From: Streptomyces griseoruber
Lineage (GTDB): Bacteria > Actinomycetota > Actinomycetes > Streptomycetales > Streptomycetaceae
Assembly (NCBI RefSeq): GCF_001514205.1
Contig: NZ_KQ948779.1
Coordinates: forward strand, 196,029 to 260,028
Direction of reading: 5' to 3'
Length of the DNA stretch: 64,000 bases
The notes under the pieces are model-generated. The model did not search any database. It worked only from the letters and a program-made list of their open reading frames with translations, and had not been told where the DNA came from. Made by a program: the position numbers and the translations under genes. Of this stretch, positions 23,993 to 32,403 are shown one piece after another. Numbering within the stretch: position 1 is the stretch's first letter; each line of letters begins with the position of its first letter.

Positions 23993-24775
23993 GTGCCGCG
24001 CATGCTCGACGTCAGCGACGAGGTACGCGCCGAGATCGGCGACGAAGAAGCCGACCGGCTGCTCGCCGGAGACAACGCCCCGGGCAGTTACGACTGCACC
24101 TCCTGCCGCACCCCGGGCGACTCCGCGCACGAGCGCACCAGCACCGTCCTGTTCATCGGGGACGAGACCGCCGTCCTCGCCTTCGCCCACGCGACCTGTC
24201 TGCCCTCGCAGGTCGTCCAGGTCACCGAGGAGCAGCTCCAGGGCGCCGTCCGCTCCATCAGCGGCGACACCGTCGACCTGGACCCGCAGAAGGTCGTCCC
24301 CGAACAGGCCGTGCTCGGGGTGACCAGCGGGCTCGTCCTGCTCGCCGGGGAGCTGCACCCCGCGCTGGTCGTCGAGCCCACCGCGCCCATCGTGCGCCCG
24401 GGCACCACCGGTGCCGGGGACGACTTCCTGCCGCTCCTCATCGAGCAGGGCTTCATGCCGCTGTCCGAGCTGTCCGAGGTGCCGCCGGTGCAGCACGGCT
24501 GGTCCGTGCTGCTGGCGATGGGTCAGCTGCACGCCGTGCTCCAGCCCTCGGCGAACGGCGGGCAGCCGGTCGCCTGGTGGCAGGCGCACCAGCCGCTGCA
24601 GGTGACGGAGGGGTGGCGGGCCGCCGCCAACAAGCACCAGCAGGTGCTGATGTTCGCCGCGCCGGTGGGCTCGATCGGGCGGCAGCCGCGGGAGGATCTG
24701 CTGCGGGACGCGCTCGACAAGGCCGCGGCGAACGGGAAGCTGGTGGGTGCGGCGATGCCGCTTGCGGGTACCTGA
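23993..24775 (+). CDS. Conserved hypothetical protein (Streptomyces type)
   Basis: 260 aa from GTG 23993 with GAGGGAG 6 nt upstream (VPRMLDVSDEVRAEIG). An early cysteine pair, YDCTSCRTPGD, and HATCLPSQVVQV suggest a possible metal site. Later segments such as SGLVLLAGELHPALVVEP, GFMPLSELSEVPPVQHGWSV and MLFAAPVGSIGRQPREDLL look globular and soluble. No membrane segment or signal peptide. I do not recognise a functional family. A 134-residue hypothetical gene follows on the same strand. Confidence 0.75.
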   Translation: MPRMLDVSDEVRAEIGDEEADRLLAGDNAPGSYDCTSCRTPGDSAHERTSTVLFIGDETAVLAFAHATCLPSQVVQVTEEQLQGAVRSISGDTVDLDPQKVVPEQAVLGVTSGLVLLAGELHPALVVEPTAPIVRPGTTGAGDDFLPLLIEQGFMPLSELSEVPPVQHGWSVLLAMGQLHAVLQPSANGGQPVAWWQAHQPLQVTEGWRAAANKHQQVLMFAAPVGSIGRQPREDLLRDALDKAAANGKLVGAAMPLAGT

Positions 24776-24786
24776 GTTCGTTCGTC

Positions 24787-24819
24787 GTGGCTGGTCGCGC
24801 CCACGCGGCGGAGCCGCGT
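24787..24819 (+). repeat. Dispersed Streptomyces intergenic element with hairpin
   Basis: GTGGCTGGTCGCGC (24787-24800) is followed by ACGCGGC-gga-GCCGCGT (24803-24819). The 14-mer recurs in inverted orientation at 45832-45845, in both cases just downstream of a gene. The hairpin may terminate the gene ending at 24775. Confidence 0.5.
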
Positions 24820-24894
24820 CTGAGTACAGCCCCGCGCCCCTGAAGGGCGACTGCGGAACCGCATCCCTTCACGCGACGGGTCGTTCTCCCTTAC

Positions 24895-25299
24895 GTGCAC
24901 AGCTACGAGGTTCCCCGCCGCCCCGTGTATCCGTCGGTCCCCTCCGCGCGACCGGCCCAGGACTCCCGGGGCGGCCCGTCGGCCACGCCGATCTACGACG
25001 CGCTCTACGCCGAGTACGTCAAGACGTTCCGCTCGCTGCCGGGTGACCGCAGCGGCGAGGACGATCTGGGGTTCACCGCCTTCGGGAACATCCCGCACCG
25101 TACGGAGGAGCCGACGGTGTACCGGCCCGGCTCCTTCAGCCACTCCTACAGTGCCTACAGCGCGGGCGCGCACAGCGCCCGGCAGCAGTCGCAGTGGCAG
25201 CGGGTCGGGCAGATCGGCCAGCAGCAGACGGAGCGGCAGCAGACGGCGATGGTGCCCGTCCCGGCGGCGCTGCCGCCCGTTTCCCGAAGGGGGTTCTGA
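24895..25299 (+). CDS. Small hypothetical protein, low complexity
   Basis: 134 aa from GTG 24895 (VHSYEVPRRPVYPSVPSARP). Pro-rich N-terminus, a short helical segment TPIYDALYAEYVKTFRSLPGD, then Ser/Tyr/Gln-rich sequence (HSYSAYSAGAHSA, QQQTERQQT). No membrane segment, signal peptide or known domain. Codon bias is normal for the window, supporting that it is coded. No clear Shine-Dalgarno precedes the GTG, so the start is uncertain. The stop codon is part of a 21-bp terminator stem. Confidence 0.6.
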   Translation: MHSYEVPRRPVYPSVPSARPAQDSRGGPSATPIYDALYAEYVKTFRSLPGDRSGEDDLGFTAFGNIPHRTEEPTVYRPGSFSHSYSAYSAGAHSARQQSQWQRVGQIGQQQTERQQTAMVPVPAALPPVSRRGF

Positions 25300-25341
25300 G
25301 CGAGGGGAGTCCGTGACCGCGTCACGGACTCCCCTCGCTCA
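25297..25341. terminator. Bidirectional terminator, 21-bp perfect stem
   Basis: The arm 25297-25317 (TGAGCGAGG...CGTGAC) pairs perfectly with 25321-25341 across a 3-nt loop. The left arm includes the TGA of the upstream gene, and the right arm ends 4 nt before the der stop, so both convergent genes share it. Confidence 0.9.
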
Positions 25342-25344
25342 GGC

Positions 25345-26826
25345 CTACTTCTTCTTGCCGCGCTTCTCGCGCACCCGCACCGAGATATGGATCGGGGTGC
25401 CCTCGAAGCCGAACTCCTCGCGCAGCCGGCGCTCGATGAAGCGGCGGTAGCCCGCCTCGATGAAGCCGGAGGCGAACAGGACGAACCGCGGCGGCTTGGT
25501 GCCCGCCTGGGTGCCGAACAGGATGCGCGGCTGCTTGCCGCCCCGGACCGGGTGGGGGTGGGCGGCGACCAGCTCGCCGAGGAAGGCGTTGAGGCGGCCC
25601 GTGGGGACACGGGTCTCCCAGCCGGCCAGGGCGGTCTCGATCGCCGGGACCAGCTTCTCCATGTGCCGCCCGGTGCGCGCCGAGACATTGACCCGGGGCG
25701 CCCAGGCGACCTGGCCGAACTCGGTCTCGATCTCCCGCTCCAGGTAGTAGCGGCGCTCCTCGTCGAGGGTGTCCCACTTGTTGTAGGCGATGACCATCGC
25801 CCGGCCGGCCTCGACGGCCATCGTCACGATCCGCTGGTCCTGGACCGAGATGGACTCGGAGGCGTCGATCAGGATGACCGCCACCTCGGCCTTCTCGACC
25901 GCGGCCGCGGTGCGCAGGGAGGCGTAGTAGTCGGCGCCCTGCTGGAGGTGGACCCGCTTGCGGATACCGGCGGTGTCGACGAACTTCCAGGTCACGCCGC
26001 CGAGATCGATGAGCTCGTCGACCGGGTCACGGGTGGTGCCGGCGATCTCGTTGACGACGACGCGCTCCTCGCCCGCCACCTTGTTCAGCAGCGAGGACTT
26101 GCCGACGTTCGGGCGGCCGATGAGGGCGATCCGGCGGGGGCCGCCGATCCCGGCGCCGCCGAAGGTCTGCGCGGGAGCTTCCGGCAGCACGTCCAGGACG
26201 GCGTCCAGCATGTCGCCGGTGCCGCGGCCGTGCAGCGCGGAGACCGGGTGCGGCTCGCCGAGGCCGAGGGACCACAGGTACGCGGCATCCGCCTCCCCGC
26301 TCGGCCCGTCGACCTTGTTGGCGCACAGCACGACCGGCTTGCCGGCCTTGCGCAGCAGCCGTACGACGGCCTCGTCGGTGTCGGTGGCACCGACCTTGGC
26401 GTCCACCACGAAGACGACCGCGTCGGCCGCCTCGATCGCGTACTCGGCCTGGGCGGCCACGGAGGCGTCGATGCCGAGGACGTCCTGCTCCCAGCCGCCG
26501 GTGTCGACGACCTTGAAGCGGCGGCCCGCCCACTCGGCCTCGTAGGTGACGCGGTCGCGGGTGACGCCGGGCTTGTCCTCGACAACGGCCTCGCGGCGCC
26601 CGATGATCCGGTTGACGAGGGTCGACTTGCCGACGTTCGGCCGGCCGACGACGGCGAGCACCGGGAGCGGGCCGTGTCCGGCCTCCTCGATGGCGCCCTC
26701 GACGTCCTCGAGGTCGAAACCCTCCTCCGCGGCGAGCTCCATGAACTCCGCGTACTCGGCGTCGCCGAGCGCCCCGTGGTCGTGCCCGAAGCCGTCCGAG
26801 CCGCCGGGCTGGATGTGGTCGTTCAT
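25345..26826 (-). CDS. der: Ribosome-assembly GTPase Der (EngA)
   Basis: 493 aa from ATG 26826 (MNDHIQPGG) with GAGGT 9 nt upstream. An acidic actinobacterial N-terminal extension of about 55 residues precedes two tandem G domains, each with GRPNVGKS (near residues 60 and 235) and NKxD-type motifs (NKVDGPSG, YNKWDTLD). A C-terminal KH-like domain ends in the basic tail REKRGKKK. Der is essential for 50S subunit maturation. It follows cmk and plsC on the same strand, the conserved actinobacterial order. Confidence 0.97.
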   Translation of the reverse strand: MNDHIQPGGSDGFGHDHGALGDAEYAEFMELAAEEGFDLEDVEGAIEEAGHGPLPVLAVVGRPNVGKSTLVNRIIGRREAVVEDKPGVTRDRVTYEAEWAGRRFKVVDTGGWEQDVLGIDASVAAQAEYAIEAADAVVFVVDAKVGATDTDEAVVRLLRKAGKPVVLCANKVDGPSGEADAAYLWSLGLGEPHPVSALHGRGTGDMLDAVLDVLPEAPAQTFGGAGIGGPRRIALIGRPNVGKSSLLNKVAGEERVVVNEIAGTTRDPVDELIDLGGVTWKFVDTAGIRKRVHLQQGADYYASLRTAAAVEKAEVAVILIDASESISVQDQRIVTMAVEAGRAMVIAYNKWDTLDEERRYYLEREIETEFGQVAWAPRVNVSARTGRHMEKLVPAIETALAGWETRVPTGRLNAFLGELVAAHPHPVRGGKQPRILFGTQAGTKPPRFVLFASGFIEAGYRRFIERRLREEFGFEGTPIHISVRVREKRGKKK

Positions 26827-26861
26827 GAAGTCCGTACCTCGTCGTTCCATCGTGGTGGTCG

Positions 26862-26894
26862 GTGGATCACCCCGTTTGTTCCGGGTTGATCCAC
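26862..26894 (-). other. Hairpin between plsC and der
   Basis: GTGGATCA (26862-26869) pairs with TGATCCAC (26887-26894), extended by an inner CCC/GGG pairing. It has no U tract and sits 36 nt before the der start on the same strand; it may be a processing or attenuation site. Confidence 0.4.
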
Positions 26895-26934
26895 TACTCA
26901 GTGTCGCCCAGGGCCCGGTCGGGCGCCCTGCGTT

Positions 26935-27606
26935 TTATGCGCCCGTGGGCGGGCGGCCGGTGAGCCGCCGGGCGTGGTCCAGGTGGGCGGCCAGGTTCTT
27001 CTGGATGCGCTCGGTCGCCTCGTCCAGCGCCTTGCGCGTACGCCGTCCGCTGCCGTCGCCCGCCTCGAAGGGGTCTCCGAAGACGACGTCGACGCGGGAG
27101 CGCAGCGGGGGCAGCCCCTTGATCAACCGTCCGCGCCGCTCGGAACTTCCCAGCACCGCGACGGGCACGATCGGCGCCCCGCTGCGCACGGCGAAGTAGG
27201 CGAGCCCGGCGCGCAGGGAGGCGAAGTCGCCCTCGCCGCGGGTGCCCTCGGGGAAGATGCCGAGGACGCCGCCGTTCTCCAGGACGCCGAGGGCGCGGGC
27301 GATCGCCGTGCGGTCGGTGCTCGTGCGGTCGACCGCGATCTGGCCGGTGCGGACCATGAAGGTGCCGACCGGCCCGATGAACGCCTCCTTCTTCACCAGG
27401 AAGTGCGACGCCCGGGGCGCCACCCCGATGACCATCGGGCCGTCGAGGTTGTGGGAGTGGTTGGGCGCGAAGATCACCGGACCGCTGGCGGGCACCTTCC
27501 AGGCGCCCAGCACCCGCGGCCGCCACAGGCCGTACATCAGGCCGACGCCGATGCGCCGGCCGATCTCGGCACCCCGCTCCGAAGGCGGCTGGCTCAGCTC
27601 GCTCAC
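26935..27606 (-). CDS. 1-acyl-glycerol-3-phosphate acyltransferase-like protein (PlsC family)
   Basis: 223 aa from GTG 27606, overlapping the cmk stop by GTGA. Acyltransferase motifs are in order: FAPNHSHNLDGPMV (H-x4-D, catalytic), VGTFMVRTGQIAVDR, GIFPEGTRGEGDFASLRAGLAYFA (FPEGTR, substrate binding) and APIVPVAVLG. It acylates lysophosphatidate in phospholipid synthesis or acts on a related acceptor. In actinobacteria this gene typically sits between cmk and der, as here. No clear membrane helix is seen. Confidence 0.92.
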   Translation of the reverse strand: MSELSQPPSERGAEIGRRIGVGLMYGLWRPRVLGAWKVPASGPVIFAPNHSHNLDGPMVIGVAPRASHFLVKKEAFIGPVGTFMVRTGQIAVDRTSTDRTAIARALGVLENGGVLGIFPEGTRGEGDFASLRAGLAYFAVRSGAPIVPVAVLGSSERRGRLIKGLPPLRSRVDVVFGDPFEAGDGSGRRTRKALDEATERIQKNLAAHLDHARRLTGRPPTGA

Positions 27607-28289
27607 TTTCCGGCCCGCTTCTCCTCGACGAGGGTGACCACGCACTCGATGACCTGGGCGAGGGTCAGCTCGGTGGTGTCCACCTCGACGGCGTCGTCCG
27701 CCTTGGCGAGCGGGGAGGTCTTGCGGGAGGAGTCGGCCGCGTCCCGCTGGATCAGCGCCTCGCGGGTGCTGGCCACGTCGGCGCCCTTGAGCTCGCCGCT
27801 GCGGCGGGCGGCCCGCGCCTCCGCCGAGGCGGTGAGGAAGATCTTCAGGTCGGCGTCGGGCAGCACGGTCGTCCCGATGTCCCGCCCCTCGACGACGATC
27901 CCGTGCTCGGCGTCGGCGGCCAGCGACCGCTGGAGCTCGGTGATCCGGGCCCGCACCTCGGGCACCGCGCTGACGGCGCTGACCCGGGAGGTGACCTCCT
28001 GGGTGCGGATCGGGCCGGCGACGTCCACGCCGTCGACGGTGATCGTCGGGTGGGCCGGGTCGGTGCCGGAGAGGATCTCCGCCTTGCCCGCGACGGCGGC
28101 GATGGCCGTGGGGTCCTCTATGTCGATCCCGTTGGTGACCATCCACCAGGTGATCGCCCGGTACTGGGCGCCGGTGTCCAGGTAGCTCAGCCCGAGCTGG
28201 GCGGCCACGGCCTTGGACGTGCTCGACTTGCCCGTGCCGGAGGGACCGTCGATGGCGACAATCACGGGCTGGGCGGCGCCGTTTTCCAC
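27603..28289 (-). CDS. cmk: Cytidylate kinase
   Basis: 228 aa from GTG 28289 with AGGAAGG 8 nt upstream. P-loop IDGPSGTGKSSTSK at the N-terminus; VVEGRDIGTTVLPDADLKIFLTA and the RSGELK / IQRDAADSSR segments match bacterial CMP kinases. It phosphorylates CMP and dCMP, working downstream of pyrG (41835-43505) in pyrimidine metabolism. It lies about 115 nt after tyrA on the same strand. Confidence 0.96.
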   Translation of the reverse strand: MENGAAQPVIVAIDGPSGTGKSSTSKAVAAQLGLSYLDTGAQYRAITWWMVTNGIDIEDPTAIAAVAGKAEILSGTDPAHPTITVDGVDVAGPIRTQEVTSRVSAVSAVPEVRARITELQRSLAADAEHGIVVEGRDIGTTVLPDADLKIFLTASAEARAARRSGELKGADVASTREALIQRDAADSSRKTSPLAKADDAVEVDTTELTLAQVIECVVTLVEEKRAGK

Positions 28290-28405
28290 GGGGGGACACC
28301 TTCCTGGTGCGAGGCGGTGGGTGTGCGGGGCGCGACTGTGCCCCGCACAAGGTTACCGGGCACGGGTCACCCTTCCGGCCGAGGCCGGTACCAGGTCCGT
28401 ACCGC

Positions 28406-29500
28406 CTACTGCCGGATCGCCCAGCCCCGCTCCTTCAGCGCCGCCGAAAGGACCGCCGCCGACTTCGGTTCGACCATGAGCTGCACCAGACCCGCCTGCT
28501 GCCCGGTCGCGTGTTCGATCCGTACGTCCTCGATGTTGACGCCCGCCCGCCCGGCGTCCGCGAAGATGCGGGCCAGCTGTCCCGGCTGGTCGTCGATGAA
28601 CACCGCGACGACCTCGTACGCGCGCGGGGCGGCACCGTGCTTGCCGGGGACGCGGACCTGTCCGGCGTTGCCGCGGCGCAGGACGTCCTCGATGCCGTCG
28701 ACACCGTCGCGGCGCTTGGCCTCGTCGGAGGACTGGAGCGCGCGCAGGGCCCGCACGGTCTCCTCCAGGTCGGCGGAGACGTCGGTGAGCAGGTCGGCGA
28801 CCGGCCCCGGGTTCGCGGAGAGGATGTCGATCCACATCCGGGGGTCGGAGGCGGCGATCCGGGTGACGTCCCGGATGCCCTGCCCGCACAGCCGTACGGC
28901 GGCCTCCTCGGCGTTCTCCAGCCGGGCGGCGACCAGGCTGGAGACCAGGTGGGGCATGTGGGAGACGAGCGCGACGGCGCGGTCGTGCGCGTCGGCGTCC
29001 ATCACCACGGGGACGGCCCGGCAGTGCGAGACGAGTTCCAGGGCGAGGTTGAGGACCTCGGTGTCGGTGTCCCGGGTCGGGGTCAGCACCCAGGGCCGGC
29101 CCTCGAAGAGGTCGCCGGTCGCGGCCAGCGGGCCGGACTTCTCCCGGCCGGACATGGGGTGGGAGCCGATGTACCTCGACATCACGGACGGGTCCAGGCC
29201 GAGCGCCTCCAGCTCCCGGCGCGGCCCGCCCTTGACGCTGGCCACGTCCAGGTAGCCGCGGGCCACGCCCCGGCGCATCGCGTCGGCGAGCACGGCGGCC
29301 ACATGGGCGGGCGGGGCGGCGACCACGGCGAGGTCGACGGGCCCCTCGGGCGCCTCGTCGGTGCCGGCGCCGAGCGCGGCGGCGGTCCGGGCCTGTCCGG
29401 GGTCGTGGTCCTCCAGGTGCACGACGACGCCCCGCTGGGCGAGGGCGAGGGCGGCGGAGGTGCCGATGAGCCCGGTTCCGATGACGAGCGCGGTCCTCAC
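28406..29500 (-). CDS. tyrA: Prephenate dehydrogenase with C-terminal ACT domain
   Basis: 364 aa from GTG 29500, overlapping aroH by GTGA. Rossmann motif VIGTGLIGTS at the N-terminus, SRYIGSHPMSGREKSGP, and the helical dimer region with HMPHLVSSLVAARL. The C-terminal ACT domain (about 287-355) begins YEVVAVFIDDQPGQLARIF and probably binds tyrosine for feedback control. With AroH it makes 4-hydroxyphenylpyruvate from chorismate via prephenate. Confidence 0.96.
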   Translation of the reverse strand: MRTALVIGTGLIGTSAALALAQRGVVVHLEDHDPGQARTAAALGAGTDEAPEGPVDLAVVAAPPAHVAAVLADAMRRGVARGYLDVASVKGGPRRELEALGLDPSVMSRYIGSHPMSGREKSGPLAATGDLFEGRPWVLTPTRDTDTEVLNLALELVSHCRAVPVVMDADAHDRAVALVSHMPHLVSSLVAARLENAEEAAVRLCGQGIRDVTRIAASDPRMWIDILSANPGPVADLLTDVSADLEETVRALRALQSSDEAKRRDGVDGIEDVLRRGNAGQVRVPGKHGAAPRAYEVVAVFIDDQPGQLARIFADAGRAGVNIEDVRIEHATGQQAGLVQLMVEPKSAAVLSAALKERGWAIRQ

Positions 29501-29859
29501 TGGGCGATGTCCTTGCGCAGAGCGGCGGCGGCGCCGAGGTAGACATGGCTGATCTCGGCGCGCGGCCGGTCGGACTCGACGTGCGCGAGCAGCCGGACGA
29601 CCCGCGGCATGGCGCCCTCGACGGCGAGCTCCTGGGCGCAGATCAGCGGTACGTCGACGATGCCCAGCTTGCGGGCGGCGGCGGCCGGGAAGTCGCTGTG
29701 CAGATCGGGCGTGGCCGTGAACCAGATGCTGATCAGGTCGTCCGCGCTGAGGGAGTTCCGCTCCAGGACGGCGGTGAGCAGGGCCCCGACCTGCTCGTCC
29801 ATGTGTCCGGCCTCGTCGCGTTCCAGTTGGACGGCTCCCCGGACCGCTCGTACCGCCAC
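29497..29859 (-). CDS. aroH: Chorismate mutase, AroH type
   Basis: 120 aa from GTG 29859 with AAGGAG 7 nt upstream. It is a monofunctional trimeric AroH-type enzyme. Active-site residues of the Bacillus enzyme line up: Arg7 (AVRAVRGAV), Cys74 and Glu77 (PLICAQELAV), Arg89 (PRVVRLL) and Tyr107 (HVYLG). The pocket residues SATPDLH appear as TATPDLHSDFPA. It converts chorismate to prephenate and overlaps tyrA, so the two are translated together. Confidence 0.95.
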   Translation of the reverse strand: MAVRAVRGAVQLERDEAGHMDEQVGALLTAVLERNSLSADDLISIWFTATPDLHSDFPAAAARKLGIVDVPLICAQELAVEGAMPRVVRLLAHVESDRPRAEISHVYLGAAAALRKDIAQ

Positions 29860-30031
29860 GGCGCTGCTCCTTGCTGATGTACGGCTGGTGAGGCGTCCAA
29901 GCCTAGTCAGCCCGCGCCGGGCCGGGTGCGCCCCGCCCGCCCCCTGAGACGCGGCGCGTCCTGTTGCGGGGCACCACCGATACGCGCTTGGCTGGCAGCT
30001 GTACGTGCTTCCGCATCCCCGGAGTGACGAC

Positions 30032-30454
30032 ATGACCTTCTCCCCGACCCGGCGCACGGTGCTCGTCGTGACGGGCGGCGCGGCAGCCGCCCTGGCCACG
30101 GGCTGCGGCAACGACGGCGACGGTGCGTCGTCGGACGCGGCCGACTCGACGACGTCCGATGGCGCCGGTGGCGCGCTGGCGAAGACCACCGACATCCCCG
30201 AGGGCGGCGGCAAGGTCTTCACGGCCGAGAAGGTCGTCGTCACCCAGCCCACGAAGGGCGACTTCAAGGCCTTCTCGGCGGTCTGCACCCATCAGGGGTG
30301 CACGGTCGGCAGCGTCGCCGACGGCACCATCAACTGCCCCTGCCACAAAAGCGAGTTCCGGATCGCCGACGGCTCGGTGGCCTCCGGTCCGGCGACGAAG
30401 CCGCTGCCCGAGAAGCAGATCACGGTGCAGGGCGACAGCATCACGCTGACCTGA
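30032..30454 (+). CDS. Secreted/lipidated Rieske [2Fe-2S] protein
   Basis: 140 aa from ATG 30032. A twin-arginine signal (SPTRRTVLVVTGG) ends in a lipobox-like ALATGCGND, so it is likely exported folded by Tat and lipid-anchored. After a Ser/Asp/Gly-rich linker, the Rieske domain (about 50-140) has both cluster motifs, VCTHQGCTVG and CPCHKSEFRI. It is a stand-alone domain; the redox partner is unknown. It converges on the ADP-ribosylglycohydrolase gene with stop codons touching (TGATCA). Confidence 0.92.
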   Translation: MTFSPTRRTVLVVTGGAAAALATGCGNDGDGASSDAADSTTSDGAGGALAKTTDIPEGGGKVFTAEKVVVTQPTKGDFKAFSAVCTHQGCTVGSVADGTINCPCHKSEFRIADGSVASGPATKPLPEKQITVQGDSITLT

Positions 30455-30463
30455 TCACAGGTC
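30448..30463. terminator. Short hairpin spanning two converging stop codons
   Basis: GACCTG-atca-CAGGTC, a 6-bp stem centred on the touching stop codons of the Rieske and ADP-ribosylglycohydrolase genes. Confidence 0.3.
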
Positions 30464-31477
30464 CCACAGCGCGCCGAGCGTCACCAGCTCCCCCTGGTAC
30501 TCGATGCGGTCCGCCCAGGGCGTGGGCCAGGCGTCCGCGCCGGCGTGCGCGCCCGCGAAGGCGCCCGTCAGACAGGCGATGGAGTCGGAGTCGCCGGAGG
30601 AGCAGGCGGCCCGGCGCAGCGCGGTGACCGGCTCGTCGGGGAAGAGCAGGAAGCACAGCAGTCCGGTGGCCATGGCCTCCTCGGCGATCCAGCCCGCCCC
30701 CGTGGCCAGGCACGGGTCGCTCTCGGGCGCGGGGTCGCGCAGAGCCTCGGCGAGGCGGTCCAGGACGCCCAGGCACTCGTCCCAGCCGCGCGCGATGAAG
30801 TGCTCGGCGGACGGGTCCTGGCTGCGGGTCCACAGGTCGCCGAGCCAGCGGTGGTGGTAGCGGGTGCGGTTCGCGACGGCGTACGCGCGCAGCTGTCCGA
30901 CCAGGCCGGCCGGCGGGGCGCCCTGGGCGAGGAGCCGTACGGCGTGGGCGGTGAGGTCGGACGCGGCGAGCGCGGTGGGGTGCCCGTGGGTGAGCGCGGA
31001 CTGGAACTGGGCGGCCCCGGCGCGCTGCTCCTCGCTGAGGCCGGGGGCGAGGCCGACGGGGGCGACGCGCATGTTGGCGCCGCAGCCCTTGGAGCCGATC
31101 TGGCTGGCGTCCTGCCACAGCCGCCGCTCGTCCTTGAGCAGGTCGCAGGCGGTCAGGCAGGTCCGGCCGGGGGCGCGGTTGTTCTCGGGCGACTGGTACC
31201 AGTCGACGAACTCCTCGCGCAGGGGCCGCTCCAGCCGGGTGGGCACCAGCAGTCCCCGGTCCATCGCGGTGCGCAGGGCGCGGGCGACGGCGAGGGTCAT
31301 CTGGGTGTCGTCGGAGACGAAGGGCCGCCCGGGGAGTTCCATCCCCCGCCAGGGCCCGCACTTGGCGAGGATCGAGGGGACGTCGTTGAACTCGGTGGGG
31401 AAGCCGAGCGCGTCCCCGAGGGCGAGGCCCAGCAGGGCGCCGGTGGCGGCGCGCTTCCTCACGGTGGTGGTGGTCAT
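30455..31477 (-). CDS. ADP-ribosylglycohydrolase family protein
   Basis: 340 aa from ATG 31477, overlapping the Nudix gene by ATGA. It shows the DraG/ARH metal-site motifs: GLALGDALGFPTE near the start, FVSDDTQMTLAVA (acidic pair), SKGCGANMRVAPVGL and SGDSDSIACLTGAFAGAHAG near the end. The enzyme removes ADP-ribose from modified proteins or small molecules. Coupling to an NrtR-like Nudix protein points to NAD or ADP-ribose turnover. The repeat array at 32220-32284 probably controls both. Confidence 0.92.
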   Translation of the reverse strand: MTTTTVRKRAATGALLGLALGDALGFPTEFNDVPSILAKCGPWRGMELPGRPFVSDDTQMTLAVARALRTAMDRGLLVPTRLERPLREEFVDWYQSPENNRAPGRTCLTACDLLKDERRLWQDASQIGSKGCGANMRVAPVGLAPGLSEEQRAGAAQFQSALTHGHPTALAASDLTAHAVRLLAQGAPPAGLVGQLRAYAVANRTRYHHRWLGDLWTRSQDPSAEHFIARGWDECLGVLDRLAEALRDPAPESDPCLATGAGWIAEEAMATGLLCFLLFPDEPVTALRRAACSSGDSDSIACLTGAFAGAHAGADAWPTPWADRIEYQGELVTLGALWDL

Positions 31478-32202
31478 GCGGAACGTCCTTCCCGGGGCGG
31501 TCGCAGCAGGGGCGGGTGGAGCGCGGTGGCGGTGCCCGCGCGGTAGAGGGCGGCCGGTTTGCCGCGGCCGCCGGTCAGCCGCGCGGCGCCGGGCACCGGT
31601 TCGACGAACCCCGGTGTGGCCAGTACCTTGCGGCGGAAGTTGGGACGGTCCAGCCCCGTCCCCCAGACCGTCTCGTAGACCTGCTGGAGCTCGCCGAGGG
31701 TGAACTCGGGCGGGCAGAAGGAGGTCGCGAGGCAGGTGTACTCGAGCTTGGCGCCGACCCGGTCGTGGGCGTCGGCCAGGATCCGGTCGTGGTCGAAGGC
31801 GAGCGGCCCGGTGTCGTCGTACGGCAGCCAGCGGGCCTCGGCCGCGTCGCCGCCGCCGTGCGGTTCGGGCGCGTCGGGCAGCAGCGCGGCGAAGGCGACG
31901 GACACGACCCGCATCCGGGGGTCGCGGCCGGGGTCGCTGTAGGTGCGCAGCTGTTCCAGGTGCAGTCCGGAGGCCGCGGAGACGTCGTCCAGGCCGGTCT
32001 CCTCGGCCAGTTCGCGCCGGGCCGCCGTCTCGGCGGACTCGTCCGGCCGCACGAAGCCGCCGGGCAGCGCCCATTTCCCCGCGTACGGCTCCTGTCCGCG
32101 CTCGACGAGCAGCACGTGCAGGGCGCCCTCGCGGAGGGTGAGGACGGCGAGGTCGACGGTGACGGCGAAGGGTTCGTGCGCGTACTTGTCGTAGCCCTGC
32201 AC
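31474..32202 (-). CDS. NrtR-like Nudix protein: Nudix domain plus winged-helix C-terminus
   Basis: 242 aa from GTG 32202, chosen for AAGGGGG 8 nt upstream; an upstream in-frame GTG at 32226 has no such site. The Nudix box is intact (GGFVRPDESAETAARRELAE, then ETGL), so hydrolysis of ADP-ribose or similar remains possible. From about residue 165, FTLGELQQVYETVWG and LDRPNFRRKVLATPGFVEP are the DNA-binding wing of NrtR regulators of NAD metabolism. It is therefore either a hydrolase or a ligand-sensing repressor, or both. The direct repeats just upstream fit autoregulation. Confidence 0.85.
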   Translation of the reverse strand: MQGYDKYAHEPFAVTVDLAVLTLREGALHVLLVERGQEPYAGKWALPGGFVRPDESAETAARRELAEETGLDDVSAASGLHLEQLRTYSDPGRDPRMRVVSVAFAALLPDAPEPHGGGDAAEARWLPYDDTGPLAFDHDRILADAHDRVGAKLEYTCLATSFCPPEFTLGELQQVYETVWGTGLDRPNFRRKVLATPGFVEPVPGAARLTGGRGKPAALYRAGTATALHPPLLRPPREGRSA

Positions 32203-32219
32203 GCTCGTCGCCCCCTTTG

Positions 32220-32284
32220 TGGTCACTGTTCCTGGTCACTGTTCACTGTTTATGGTCACTGTGACTAATAGTCATGACGACTAT
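32220..32284. promoter_or_regulatory. Operator array: three 10-bp direct repeats plus nested palindromes
   Basis: TGGTCACTGT occurs exactly at 32220-32229, 32233-32242 and 32253-32262, with a degenerate copy (TTCACTGT) at 32242-32249. To the right are GTCAC-t-GTGAC (32255-32265), GACTA-a-TAGTC (32263-32273) and ATAGTC-n5-GACTAT (32268-32284). The array is AT-rich and ends 9 nt before the ribosome site of the Nudix gene, where a bound NrtR-like protein would block expression. Confidence 0.6.
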
Positions 32285-32349
32285 AAAGAACGAGCCGCCG
32301 GGCCACAACCCCTCAGCGCCGCTCTGACCGCCTTGTGCACAAACGGAAG

Positions 32350-32380
32350 CGGCCGGCACCGGATGACCCGGTACCGGCCG
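32350..32380 (-). terminator. Terminator of the parA-scpAB-rluB operon
   Basis: A 13-bp stem with one mismatch (32350-32362 with 32368-32380) and a 5-nt loop, 24 nt beyond the rluB stop. Confidence 0.7.
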
Positions 32381-32403
32381 CCACACGGCCGTGCAGAGCG
32401 CCT

